Source of the DNA: Gemmatimonadota bacterium
GTDB lineage: Bacteria; Gemmatimonadota; Gemmatimonadetes; Longimicrobiales; RSA9
DNA: 33,911 bases
Direction: 5' to 3'
NCBI GenBank assembly: GCA_039715185.1
Contig: JBDLIA010000032.1
Span: 1 to 33,911, forward strand
Positions 6,979 through 15,300 of the stretch are shown one piece after another (the stretch's first letter is position 1; every line of letters starts with the position of its first letter). Under the pieces are notes generated by a model. The model searched no databases and was not told the origin of the DNA. It was given only the letters and a program-made list of their open reading frames with translations. The translations under genes were made by a program, and so were the position numbers.

Positions 6979-9675
6979 ATGACCCAGCCGCTCCCTCCAC
7001 AGTACGACCCCAAGACCTTCGAGGCCGACCTGTACTCCACGTGGGAGGAGCGCGGGTACTTCGGCGCCGCGCCCGCCGACGCGGCCACGCGGGACCCGTA
7101 CGTGATCGTCATACCGCCGCCCAACGTCACGTCGGTGCTGCACATGGGACACGGCCTGAACAACACCATCCAGGACGTGCTCGTCCGCTGGCGCCGCATG
7201 CAGGGCAGGCTGGCGCTGTGGGTGCCCGGCACCGACCACGCCGGCATCGCGACCCAGAACGTCGTCGAGCGCCAACTCGCCGACGAGGGCAAGTCGCGGC
7301 ACGAAGTGGGCCGGGAGGCGTTCGAGGCGCGCGTCTGGGATTGGGTGGGCCAGACCGGCCCGCGCATCCTGGGGCAACTGAAGGCGATCGGCGCGTCGTG
7401 CGACTGGACGCGCACCGCGTTCACCCTGGACGAGGGGCTGTCCCGGGCGGTGCGCGAGGTGTTCGTGCGCCTCCACGAGAAGGGCCTCGTCTACCGCGGC
7501 CGCTACATCATCAACTGGTGCCCGCGCTGCCTGACCGCGCTTTCGAACGAGGAGGCCGAGGCGCACGACACCGACGGACACCTGTGGCACCTGCGCTACC
7601 CGTTCCCGGCGGGCACCGACGCGCCCGGGTTGCCGACGCTCGCCGACGGCCGCCCCTACCTGGTGGTGGCCACCACCAGGCCGGAGACGATGCTGGGCGA
7701 CACCGCGGTCGCGGTGCACCCCGCGGACGGCCGTTACGCGGCCGTCGTGGGCGCCGAGGTGGAGCTGCCGCTCACGGGCCGGCGCATCCCCGTGGTCGGC
7801 GACGAGTGGGCGGACCCCGAGTTCGGCAGCGGCGCGGTGAAGGTGACGCCGGCGCACGATCCCAACGACTTCGATGTGGGCCAGCGGCACGGCCTGGAGG
7901 CGCTCGAAGTCCTCACCGAGGCCGGCGTAACCAACGACAACGCCCCCGAGGAATTCCGCGGGCTGGACCGCTTCGAGGCGCGCGACAGGGTGGTGTCTGC
8001 ACTGCGCGAGCAGGGGCTGCTGGACGCCGTAGAGGACCACGCGCACTCGGTGCCGCGCTGCTACCGCTGCGGTACCGTGGTCGAGCCGCGCCTGTCGCTG
8101 CAGTGGTTCGTGCGCATGAAGCCCCTCGCGGAGCCCGCGTTGGCTGCCTCGCGCGAAGGCCGCGTGCGCTTCACGCCGGCGCGCTGGAAGAAGGTCTACG
8201 AGCACTGGCTGGAGAACATCCGCGACTGGTGCATCTCCAGACAACTGTGGTGGGGGCACAGGATCCCGGTGTGGTACTGCGCCTGCGGCGAGATGGTGGT
8301 GGCGCGCCAGGACCCCGACGCGTGTCCGGCGTGCGGCTCCGCGGAGCTGGAGCAGGACGCGGACGTGCTGGACACCTGGTTCAGCTCCTGGCTGTGGCCG
8401 TTCTCGACCCTGGGCTGGCCCGACGATACCGATGACCTGCGCGCGTTCTACCCCACCCACACGCTCAGCACCGCGCCCGAGATCCTGTTCTTCTGGGTGG
8501 CGCGGATGATCATGGCTGGCCTGGAGTTCATGGGCGAAGAGCCGTTCAGCGACGTCTACCTGCACGCCACGGTGCGGGACCAGCTCGGGCGCAAGATGTC
8601 CAAGTCGCTCGGCAACGGCATCGACCCGCTGGAGGTGGTGGAGCTGTACGGCGCGGACGCGCTGCGCTACACCGTCGTGGCCGCGGCCGGAGTGGGTACA
8701 GACGTGCAACTGAACCCCGACGACCTGGAGGGTTCGTTCTCTCCGGGGCGGAACTTCGCCAACAAGCTCTGGAACATGGGGCGGTTCGCGCTCATGAACC
8801 TGGCGGAGCGCGACATCCGTCCGCTCGAGGAGGCGCGCGGCGACCTGGAGCTCGCCGACCGCTGGATCCTGTCGCGGCTCGCCGAGGCGAGCGCCGAAGC
8901 CACCCGCAACCTGGAGGAGTTCCGCTTCCACGACTACGCCTCCACCACCTACCACTTCCTGTGGGGCGAGGTCGCGGACTGGTACATCGAGCTCATCAAG
9001 CCCCGGCTGGACGACGAGGCGGAGGGCGCTTCGCGCGCCGCCGCTCTGGCGACGCTGGTGCACGTGCTCGACGCGGGGCTGCGCCTGCTCCACCCCATCA
9101 TGCCCTTCGTGACCGAGGCGCTGTGGCTCAACCTACCGCTGCCCGCGGGCGATCGGCCCGAGTCGCTGGTGGTGGCGCCCTGGCCCGAACGCGAGCCCCG
9201 CGACACCGACGCCGAGGAGCAGTTGGGCGCGCTGATCGAGCTCATCGGCTCCATCCGGACAGCGCGCGCAGAGTACAACGTGCCGCCCTCCCAGCCGGTC
9301 GCGGTGCACCTCACCGACGCCTCGGCGGGGCTGCGCGCGGCGCTCGAGGGGGAGCCCCGCGCGCTGGCGCGACTGGCGCGCGCCGAGCCCGCCGACGGCG
9401 GCCTCTCGGGGGCCGGAGCGCACGACGTCCTGAAGGACGGCACGGGCGTGTTCGTGCCGCTCGCCGACGTCATCGACCTGGGCAGGGAGCGCAGCCGCCT
9501 GAGCGCCGAGCTGGAGCGCATCGGCGGACAACGCCGGGCGGCCGAAGGGCGCCTGGCCAACGAGTCGTTCACCGGGCGCGCGCCGGCGGACGTGGTGGAA
9601 CGCGAGCGGGAGAAGGCCGTCAGCTTCCGCGAGCAGGAGGAGCGCCTGTCCGAGAAGCTGCAGGCCCTGGGATGA
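6979..9675 (+). CDS. valS: Valyl-tRNA synthetase
   Basis: 898 residues, a normal length. This cytoplasmic class I aminoacyl-tRNA synthetase charges tRNA-Val with valine. The HIGH signature appears as HMGH (55-58) after PPPNVTSVL; the KMSKS loop is at 539-543 (GRKMSKSLGNG). The editing (CP1) domain carries VVATTRPETMLGDTAVAV, and RDWCISRQLWWGHRIPVWYC marks the core, followed by a CxC...CxxC zinc-ribbon-like insert (CACGEMV...CPACG). The C-terminus (about 830-898) is the Arg/Glu-rich coiled-coil tRNA-binding arm typical of ValRS. An AGGAG lies three bases before the ATG, rather close. The stop overlaps the ATG of the next gene (ATGA), so a lipoprotein, selA and gmhB may be co-transcribed with it. 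Confidence 0.98.
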   Translation: MTQPLPPQYDPKTFEADLYSTWEERGYFGAAPADAATRDPYVIVIPPPNVTSVLHMGHGLNNTIQDVLVRWRRMQGRLALWVPGTDHAGIATQNVVERQLADEGKSRHEVGREAFEARVWDWVGQTGPRILGQLKAIGASCDWTRTAFTLDEGLSRAVREVFVRLHEKGLVYRGRYIINWCPRCLTALSNEEAEAHDTDGHLWHLRYPFPAGTDAPGLPTLADGRPYLVVATTRPETMLGDTAVAVHPADGRYAAVVGAEVELPLTGRRIPVVGDEWADPEFGSGAVKVTPAHDPNDFDVGQRHGLEALEVLTEAGVTNDNAPEEFRGLDRFEARDRVVSALREQGLLDAVEDHAHSVPRCYRCGTVVEPRLSLQWFVRMKPLAEPALAASREGRVRFTPARWKKVYEHWLENIRDWCISRQLWWGHRIPVWYCACGEMVVARQDPDACPACGSAELEQDADVLDTWFSSWLWPFSTLGWPDDTDDLRAFYPTHTLSTAPEILFFWVARMIMAGLEFMGEEPFSDVYLHATVRDQLGRKMSKSLGNGIDPLEVVELYGADALRYTVVAAAGVGTDVQLNPDDLEGSFSPGRNFANKLWNMGRFALMNLAERDIRPLEEARGDLELADRWILSRLAEASAEATRNLEEFRFHDYASTTYHFLWGEVADWYIELIKPRLDDEAEGASRAAALATLVHVLDAGLRLLHPIMPFVTEALWLNLPLPAGDRPESLVVAPWPEREPRDTDAEEQLGALIELIGSIRTARAEYNVPPSQPVAVHLTDASAGLRAALEGEPRALARLARAEPADGGLSGAGAHDVLKDGTGVFVPLADVIDLGRERSRLSAELERIGGQRRAAEGRLANESFTGRAPADVVEREREKAVSFREQEERLSEKLQALG

Positions 9676-11150
9676 GGGCCGGCGAGAAGGCACCCGCGGC
9701 GCGATCGGTCGCGCGCCGGCCGTACCGCCGCCTCGCCCTGCTGGCCGGCGCGCTGGCGTCCGCGTGCGCCACCGCCAATCCGCCGCCGGGAGGCGAGCAG
9801 GACCGGCTGCCCCCGCGCGTGATCGAGGTGTCGCCCGAGCCCGGCTCGTCGCTCCGGGATCTCCGCTCGGCCGTCGTCTTCAAGTTCGACGAGCGCATCA
9901 GCGAGCGCGGCATCGAGGGGTCGATTCTGGTTTCACCCAGGGCGGGCGAGTTCAAGGTGGACAAGGGCGGGAGCGAGCTGCGCGTGCGCCAGGACGGCGG
10001 CTGGTCACCCGGGGTGGTCTACCGCGTCACCCTGCTGCCGGGCGTGGCCGATCTCTTCGGCAACGCCCGCGCGGAGGCCGTCGAGCTGGTCTTCAGCACG
10101 GGACCCGAGGTGCCGGCCACGGTGCTCGGCGGGGTGGTGAGCGACCGCATGACCGGCCAACCGGTCGCGGCCGCGGCGGTCGCCGCGACGCCGGTGGGGG
10201 ACACCGTGCCCTACGTGGCGATGACCGACGAGCAGGGGTTCTTCGCGATCCGTTTTCTGCCCGAGGGCGCCTACGACCTGCGCGCGCTGCGCGACGGCGA
10301 CGGCGACTGGACCGTCGACGCTTTCGAGCCCCGCGACGAGCGCGCGGTCCAGGTGGCCTCGGGGGACACCCTCGTGGAGACGCTGGCTCTGCTGGCGCCG
10401 GACACGTCGTCCGCCATCCTCGTGCGCGCCGAGTTCGTCGACAGCTTCACGCTGCGGCTGGACTTCGACGACGCGCTGGACCCGCAGGACGCGCAGCCCG
10501 ATCTGATCGCGCGCGTGGTCGACGAGAGCACGCGCGCCGAGATCGGCTCCACCGCGTTCGCGCCGCACGCGCTCCAGGAGTTGCTCACCCGTCAGGTCGA
10601 GGACGCCCGCGCGGCGGCGGACTCGGCGGCGGCCCCCGACTCGGCGGCCGTTCCCGATTCCGCGGCGGCGGCCGACAGCGCGGCCGCGCCGGAGCCGGAG
10701 GACGATCCCGGCGCGGGCCTGCTGGGCCGGGAGGCCGGCGAGGACGCGGCGGGCGCCGACTCGGCAGATGCCGACGTCACCGCGGCGGCGCCCGACTCCG
10801 CCGGCGCCGTGGACCGCGCGGCTGCGGGGCCCGGCGCCGGACGCGGCGGGATCCCCCTCGGCGCAGGCCTGGGGGCGCCTCCGCCCCCGATCGAGGTGCC
10901 GCGCGGGCCCGCGGGCGAGCCGCTGCCCACCCGCGAATGGTACCTGCGGCTGGCTGCTCCGCTGACCCCGGGGGCGGCCTACGCGGTCTCCGTGGCGGGC
11001 GTGCGCAACGTGCACGGACTGGGCGGCGGCGCGGGCGACGCGCGGTTCAGCGCCCCCGTACCCCAGCCCGAGGAAGACGCGGCCGAAACGGACGCCGGCG
11101 ACGACACGGGCGGGAATGGCGTTACGGGCGACCCGCCGCCCGAGCCATGA
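9672..11150 (+). CDS. Ig-like (Big_5) domain putative lipoprotein with Ser/Ala/Asp-rich linker
   Basis: 492 residues from the ATG in the ATGA overlap with valS. The N-terminus (Arg-rich, then LALLAGALASAC) looks like a lipoprotein signal with Cys32 as a possible acylation site, though the lipobox is weak. Residues about 45-125 (LPPRVIEVSPEPGSSLRDL ... FKFDERIS ... YRVTLLPGVADLFGNARAE) match the bacterial Ig-like domain 5 pattern. Residues about 135-210 form a carboxypeptidase-regulatory-like beta-sandwich (GVVSDRMTGQPVAAAAV ... GFFAIRFLPEGAYDLRAL). A low-complexity stretch with repeated DSAA units (about 310-345) and a Pro/Gly-rich segment lead to a last beta-rich part (WYLRLAAPLTPGAAYAVSV). 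Probably an envelope structural or assembly factor; no enzymatic motif. Linkage to tRNA synthesis genes looks like operon convenience. Confidence 0.8.
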   Translation: MRAGEKAPAARSVARRPYRRLALLAGALASACATANPPPGGEQDRLPPRVIEVSPEPGSSLRDLRSAVVFKFDERISERGIEGSILVSPRAGEFKVDKGGSELRVRQDGGWSPGVVYRVTLLPGVADLFGNARAEAVELVFSTGPEVPATVLGGVVSDRMTGQPVAAAAVAATPVGDTVPYVAMTDEQGFFAIRFLPEGAYDLRALRDGDGDWTVDAFEPRDERAVQVASGDTLVETLALLAPDTSSAILVRAEFVDSFTLRLDFDDALDPQDAQPDLIARVVDESTRAEIGSTAFAPHALQELLTRQVEDARAAADSAAAPDSAAVPDSAAAADSAAAPEPEDDPGAGLLGREAGEDAAGADSADADVTAAAPDSAGAVDRAAAGPGAGRGGIPLGAGLGAPPPPIEVPRGPAGEPLPTREWYLRLAAPLTPGAAYAVSVAGVRNVHGLGGGAGDARFSAPVPQPEEDAAETDAGDDTGGNGVTGDPPPEP

Positions 11151-12538
11151 GCGACCCCCGCCGGGCCATCCCGGCGGTCGATCGCCTGCTGGACGGGCCC
11201 GCGTTCGAGCCGCTCCTGGAAGACACGCCGCGCGACCTCGTCCGGTCGGCGCTGCGGGCCATCCAGGATGAGGTGAGAGCCGCCCTGGGCGACGGCAGCC
11301 TCGCCGCCGCGCCGTCCGACGCGTGGTACGTGACGCGCGCCCGAGAGCTCATCGAGCTCGAGACCCGCCCGTCCCTCAGGCCCGTCATCAACGCGACCGG
11401 AGTGGTGCTGCACACCAACCTGGGTCGCGCCCCGCTGTCGGCCCGGGCGGCGGCCGCCGCGTACGCGGCTTCGCTGGGCTACACCAACCTGGAGTACGAC
11501 CTGGAGCGCGGCGCGCGCGGCTCCCGGCACGTCCACGCGGTGCGGCTGCTGCGCGAGCTGACGGGCGCCGAGGACGCCGTCGTGGTGAACAACAACGCGG
11601 CCGCGCTGGTGCTCGCGCTGCGCGCCCTGGCGGGCGGGGGCGAGGTCATCGTCAGCCGCGGCGAGCTGATCGAGATCGGCGGCTCGTTCCGCATCCCGGA
11701 GGTGATGGAGGCCGGGGGCGCGCGCCTCGTGGAGGTCGGCACCACCAATCGCACACACGAGCGAGACTACCGCGCCGCCATCGGCCCGGACACGCGGGCG
11801 TTGGTCAAGGTGCACCGCAGCAACTTCCGGGTGAGCGGTTTCACCGCCGAGGTGGACGTCGCCGCGCTGGCGGCCCTCGCGCGCGAGGCGGGCGTGCCGC
11901 TGATAGTCGACCTCGGCTCGGGGATCCTGTCCGATCCCACCCCCCTCGGCTTGCCCGCCGAGCCCACCGCGCGGCAGGTGGTCGAGGCCGGCGCGGACCT
12001 CGTCACGATGAGCGGCGACAAGGCCCTGGGCGGCCCGCAGGCGGGCATCGCCGTCGGCCGCGCGGCGTTGGTGGAAGCGCTGCGGCGCGACCCGCTGGCG
12101 CGCGCGGTGCGCGTAGGCAAGCTGACCCTCGCCGCCCTGGAGGCGACCCTCGCGGCGCACCGCGACCCGCGCGCCGCGCGCACGCTCGTGCCCGTCCTGG
12201 CGATGCTTTCGGCCCCGCCCGAGGAGCTCGCGCGCCGCGCCGCCGCGCTCGCCGCGGAGCTGACGGACGCACCCGCGGACGTGGAAGTGGTGGAGGGCGA
12301 GTCCGCCGTGGGAGGGGGCGCCTTCCCCGAAGCCGCGCTGCCCACGCACCTCGTCGCGGTCGCGCCGAGCGGGGGTTCGGCGGCCGCGCTCGAGGCCCGC
12401 CTGCGCGCTCACGACCCCCCGGTGATCGCCATGGTCCGGGACGACCGCGTCGTGCTGGACCTGCGCACGGTGCCCGACGGGGCGACGGGTACGCTCGTGG
12501 ACGCGTTGCGCTGGGCGCTCGCGAGTACCGAAACCTGA
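11147..12538 (+). CDS. selA: L-seryl-tRNA(Sec) selenium transferase
   Basis: 463 residues, full length for SelA. It is a PLP enzyme that converts Ser-tRNA(Sec) to Sec-tRNA(Sec) with selenophosphate. Family blocks are clear: RPVINATGVVLHTNLGRAPL, YTNLEYDLERGARGSRH, VVVNNNAAALVLALRAL, KVHRSNFRVSGFT, LIVDLGSGIL and TMSGDKALGGPQAG, with Lys292 as the predicted PLP lysine (equivalent to Lys295 of E. coli). The start is the ATG in an ATGA overlap with the lipoprotein gene; the long upstream extension in this frame is an Arg-rich shadow. The stop shares a TGATG with gmhB. selB, selC and selD are not in the window, so selenoproteins must be encoded elsewhere if the pathway works. Confidence 0.96.
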   Translation: MSDPRRAIPAVDRLLDGPAFEPLLEDTPRDLVRSALRAIQDEVRAALGDGSLAAAPSDAWYVTRARELIELETRPSLRPVINATGVVLHTNLGRAPLSARAAAAAYAASLGYTNLEYDLERGARGSRHVHAVRLLRELTGAEDAVVVNNNAAALVLALRALAGGGEVIVSRGELIEIGGSFRIPEVMEAGGARLVEVGTTNRTHERDYRAAIGPDTRALVKVHRSNFRVSGFTAEVDVAALAALAREAGVPLIVDLGSGILSDPTPLGLPAEPTARQVVEAGADLVTMSGDKALGGPQAGIAVGRAALVEALRRDPLARAVRVGKLTLAALEATLAAHRDPRAARTLVPVLAMLSAPPEELARRAAALAAELTDAPADVEVVEGESAVGGGAFPEAALPTHLVAVAPSGGSAAALEARLRAHDPPVIAMVRDDRVVLDLRTVPDGATGTLVDALRWALASTET

Positions 12539-13083
12539 TGGGACGCAGGGCGGTGCTGCTGGACCGGGACGGGACGATCATCGTCGACCGCCACTACCTG
12601 TCCGACCCGAGCGAGGTGGAGCTGCTTCCCGGCGCCGCGAAGGGGCTGCGGCGACTGGCCGACGCGGGCTTCCTGCTGGTGGTCGTAACCAACCAATCCG
12701 GGATCGCGCGCGGCCTCTACGGCGAGGAGGAATTCGCCTCGGTGCAGCGCCGCCTGGAAGAGGTCCTCGGCGCGCACGGCGTGACCCTGGCGGGGGCGTA
12801 CCACTGCCCGCACCACCCGGACTTCACGGGCCCCTGCGCGTGCCGCAAGCCGGAGCCGAGCATGTTTCTGAGCGCCGCGGCGGACCTCGGCTTGGACCTG
12901 CGCGCCTCGCTCCTGGTGGGGGATCGACCCCGCGACGTCGCCGCCGCCGAGGAGCTGGGCGCGCGCGGCTTCCTGGTCGGCCCCGATGATGCCGAGCCGC
13001 CGCCGCCGGGCGTCCTGGTCGCGCCCGACCTGAACGCCGTCGCGGACGCCGTGCTGGGAACAGCGGAGGCCGGGGGCGAGTAG
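12538..13083 (+). CDS. gmhB: D-glycero-D-manno-heptose 1,7-bisphosphate 7-phosphatase
   Basis: 181-residue HAD-superfamily phosphatase starting within TGATG. Motif I is LLDRDGTI (Asp9 nucleophile, Asp11); motif II is VTNQSG; a zinc site is formed by Cys90, His92, Cys100 and Cys102 (CPHHPDFTGPCACRKPEP); motif III/IV is Lys103 with VGDRPRDVAAA. These features separate GmhB from most other HAD enzymes and match the E. coli zinc-binding cysteines. It removes the 7-phosphate of heptose bisphosphate in the ADP-heptose route to LPS inner core or glycan. The histidinol-phosphatase half of HisB is a close relative and the main alternative. It is the fourth gene of the valS chain, and no other heptose genes are visible nearby. 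Confidence 0.9.
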   Translation: MGRRAVLLDRDGTIIVDRHYLSDPSEVELLPGAAKGLRRLADAGFLLVVVTNQSGIARGLYGEEEFASVQRRLEEVLGAHGVTLAGAYHCPHHPDFTGPCACRKPEPSMFLSAAADLGLDLRASLLVGDRPRDVAAAEELGARGFLVGPDDAEPPPPGVLVAPDLNAVADAVLGTAEAGGE

Positions 13084-13090
13084 CGACAGC

Positions 13091-13834
13091 ATGGGCAGGC
13101 ACGCGCGCATCCGGACCGGCCTCCTGGGGGCCTGGACCTCGGCCGCCTTCCTCCCCGCGGTGCTCTCGGCCCAGCAGGTCCCGCCGAGCGTGCCGGTGGA
13201 GGGGTGGGTCGTCGGCGCGCAGGAGGGCGCGCCGGTCCTCGGCGCGCGCGTATGGACCACGGGGGCGGAGCCCGCCTACACCGACGCCGATGGGCACTTT
13301 TCCATCGGCGCGCTGCCCGCCGGCGAGCGGACCCTGCACGTCACCCACCTCACGTACGCGGATCTCGAGCAGAAGGTGACGTTCGGGGGCGGACACCGCC
13401 GCCCCCGCCTCGCCATCGAGCTGGACACCGTGCGCGTGCGCAAGCTCCGGGAAGTGGACCGGCGACTGTACCTCGACAGGCGCCGCTTCGGCGAGTTCGT
13501 GCGGCTGCGGGAGCGCGCGGAATTGCTCGACATGTCGGGCGAGGAGCTGCTGCGCGAGGCCAGGCTGGTGATCCCCTTCGGCGGACCCTGCGAGCGCGAT
13601 CCGCTGGGACAGCGTTGCCAGGTCAGGGACGGTCCGGTCGTGGCGCTGGACGACGATCCGGGCGTGCGGCGCCTGCGGGAAATGAGCTCTCTCGATCCCC
13701 ACGGCCTGTACCTGGTGGAGCTCTACCCGGACCGGCGCTTCGCGCACGCCTACAGCGTGGACTTCATCGCCAGGGCCATGGAACGCCCCGGGCTTTTGAT
13801 TCGGAGTCGCCGCATGCGGGATCAAGGATCTTGA
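13091..13834 (+). CDS. Secreted protein with carboxypeptidase-regulatory-like domain
   Basis: 247 residues, seven bases after gmhB. Residues 1-28 are a signal peptide ending near VLSAQQ. Residues about 36-115 (VEGWVVGAQEGAPVLGARVW ... YTDADGHFSIGALPAGERTL) form the beta-sandwich domain often found at the N-terminus of TonB-dependent receptors in this kind of organism. The remainder (about 120-247) has charged helices, a pair of Cys residues (PCERDPLGQRC) that could form a disulfide, and a final segment LYLVELYPDRRFAHAYSVDF. There is no beta-barrel, so this is a stand-alone periplasmic or surface protein. Its TGA lies inside the -35 element of the candidate promoter for the Fe-S carrier gene. 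Function unknown. Confidence 0.75.
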   Translation: MGRHARIRTGLLGAWTSAAFLPAVLSAQQVPPSVPVEGWVVGAQEGAPVLGARVWTTGAEPAYTDADGHFSIGALPAGERTLHVTHLTYADLEQKVTFGGGHRRPRLAIELDTVRVRKLREVDRRLYLDRRRFGEFVRLRERAELLDMSGEELLREARLVIPFGGPCERDPLGQRCQVRDGPVVALDDDPGVRRLREMSSLDPHGLYLVELYPDRRFAHAYSVDFIARAMERPGLLIRSRRMRDQGS

Positions 13835-13859
13835 CCACCGCGAGTCGCTTGTCTAAAGT
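13831..13859 (+). promoter_or_regulatory. Candidate promoter for the Fe-S carrier gene
   Basis: TTGACC (13831-13836) and TAAAGT (13854-13859) are separated by 17 bases, with five and four matches to consensus. It lies about 90 bases before the ATG of the A-type Fe-S carrier and partly overlaps the stop of the preceding gene. Confidence 0.45.
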
Positions 13860-13948
13860 CCAGGAAACCGCCGCACCGCCAGGGTGTATTGGGTGCACGC
13901 CGCCGTGGGGGATGGCGCGACGCGGCTGAAGCTCGACAGGAGGATTAC

Positions 13949-14275
13949 ATGATCACGGTCACGCCGACCGCGGTTTCGGAAGTCAGGAAGTTCATCGAAG
14001 AGCAGGGCTCCGCGCAGAACGCGGGCCTGCGCGTTGCCGTGCTGCCGGGCGGTTGCTCCGGCTTCCAGTACGGCCTGAACATTGAGGACGACGCGGAGAC
14101 CGACGACGAGATCCTGGACGTCAGCGGCCTGCGCGTGTTCGTCGATCCCTTCAGCATGCAGTATCTGGAAGGCGTCGAGATCGACTACGTCACGACCATG
14201 ATGGGCGCCGGGTTCACGTTCAAGAACCCCAACGCCACGGGCGGGTGCGGTTGCGGGAGCTCCTTCACGGCCTGA
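13949..14275 (+). CDS. erpA: A-type iron-sulfur cluster carrier (ErpA/IscA/SufA family)
   Basis: 108 residues, normal for the family, with an excellent AGGAGG (13938-13943) five bases before the ATG; the open frame further upstream is not used. The three cluster-binding cysteines are present: Cys36 in LPGGCSGFQY, and Cys100 and Cys102 in the C-terminal GGCGCGSSF. Family role: accepts Fe-S clusters from the scaffold and delivers them to apo-enzymes in the cytoplasm. It appears to be a single-gene unit, with a candidate promoter upstream and a strong intrinsic terminator 29 bases after the stop. ErpA, IscA and SufA cannot be told apart firmly by eye; erpA is chosen because no isc or suf genes are adjacent. 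Confidence 0.9.
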   Translation: MITVTPTAVSEVRKFIEEQGSAQNAGLRVAVLPGGCSGFQYGLNIEDDAETDDEILDVSGLRVFVDPFSMQYLEGVEIDYVTTMMGAGFTFKNPNATGGCGCGSSFTA

Positions 14276-14304
14276 GCTCCGCCGCCGACCCGGCGTGAGG
14301 CGCG

Positions 14305-14341
14305 GGCCCGCGGGATTGCGTCCCGCGGGCCTTCTTTTTTT
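14305..14341 (+). terminator. Intrinsic terminator after the Fe-S carrier gene
   Basis: A perfect 11-bp GC-rich stem (14305-14315 with 14321-14331), five-base loop TTGCG, followed directly by TTCTTTTTTT (14332-14341). This is a textbook rho-independent terminator and the clearest one in the window. Confidence 0.95.
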
Positions 14342-14361
14342 CGCAACCGTGCGGGCAACCC

Positions 14362-15300
14362 ATGCCGGAGTTCCTGCAGGCCCTACAGGATCGGTTGGGC
14401 GAGGCGTCTTCGCAGCGGCTGGTCCAGTCGCTGGCGATCGTGCTCGCGTTGCTGCTCCTCCGGTGGCTGGCGGTCCGGCTGGTGCTGCGGCGCACCGACG
14501 ACCCGCGCGCGCACTACCAGGCGCGCAAGATCGTGTCCTACGTCACCGCCGCGCTCATCCTGATCCTGGTCGGACGGGTGTGGTTCCAGGGCGTGGCGTC
14601 GCTCGCCACGTTCATCGGCCTGGTCTCGGCCGGTGTGGCCATCGCGCTCAAGGACCCCATCACCGATGTCGCCGGCTGGGCGTTCATCCTGTCCCGCAGG
14701 CCGTTCGGGGTCGGCGACCGGATCCAGATAGGCGAGCACGCGGGCGACGTCGTCGACGTGCGCCTGTTCCAGTTCACGCTGCTCGAGATCGGCAACTGGG
14801 TGGACGCCGACCAGAGCACCGGTCGCATCATCCACGTCCCCAACGGCGAGGTCTTCACCAAGCCGCTGGCGAACTACGTGCGCGGTTTTCGCTTTATCTG
14901 GCACGAGATCCCGGTGCTGCTCACGTTCGAGAGCGACTGGAAGAAGGCCAAGACCATCCTCGGAGAGGTACTCGCCGAGCACGCCGAGAAGCTGACGCCG
15001 GACGCCGAGCGCAGGCTGCAGGTGGCCAGCCGGAGGTACATGATCTTCTACTCCGCGCTCACCCCCATCGTGTATACCACCGTGCGCGACAGCGGCGTGC
15101 TGTTGACGATGCGTTACCTGAGCGACCCGCGCCGGCGCCGCGGCACCGAGGAGACCATGTGGGAGGCGATCCTGGAGCGCTTCGCCGAGCACCCCGACGT
15201 GGACTTCGCCTACCCCACCGTGCGCTACTTCGACCACTTTTCGGAGGGCCACGGCGAGGAGGGCGCGGACGACAAGTTCGTCGGGGGCGTCGGTGGCTGA
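14362..15300 (+). CDS. Small-conductance mechanosensitive channel (MscS family)
   Basis: 312 residues, compact MscS. Transmembrane segments at about 20-40, 58-78 and 82-105; the last (LATFIGLVSAGVAIALKDPI) is the pore-lining TM3 with its Ala/Gly pattern, followed by the conserved ITDVAGWAFILSRRPFGVGD at the start of the beta domain and RIIHVPNGEVFTKPLANY. The C-terminal alpha/beta vestibule domain runs to about 290. Role: opens under membrane tension to release solutes during hypo-osmotic shock. It is the first gene after the terminator and overlaps the hydrolase gene by eight bases, so it heads a probable mscS - hydrolase - purN - purH transcript. Confidence 0.92.
   Translation: MPEFLQALQDRLGEASSQRLVQSLAIVLALLLLRWLAVRLVLRRTDDPRAHYQARKIVSYVTAALILILVGRVWFQGVASLATFIGLVSAGVAIALKDPITDVAGWAFILSRRPFGVGDRIQIGEHAGDVVDVRLFQFTLLEIGNWVDADQSTGRIIHVPNGEVFTKPLANYVRGFRFIWHEIPVLLTFESDWKKAKTILGEVLAEHAEKLTPDAERRLQVASRRYMIFYSALTPIVYTTVRDSGVLLTMRYLSDPRRRRGTEETMWEAILERFAEHPDVDFAYPTVRYFDHFSEGHGEEGADDKFVGGVGG

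Noticed and set aside
6244-9093. A 949-codon open frame on the minus strand opposite valS
   Set aside because: It is a GC-driven shadow: the plus strand encodes an unmistakable ValRS, and the antisense product is Arg/His/Val-rich with no domains. The same holds for other long antisense frames in 1-18 kb.
8961-9671. Upstream extension of the Ig-like lipoprotein frame into valS
   Set aside because: It is an Arg-rich out-of-frame reading of valS; the ATG at 9672 gives a signal peptide and the ATGA overlap.
10610-10700. Repeated DSAA coding units considered as a DNA repeat array
   Set aside because: The units are imperfect, in frame and low-complexity, consistent with a protein linker and not a CRISPR or VNTR.
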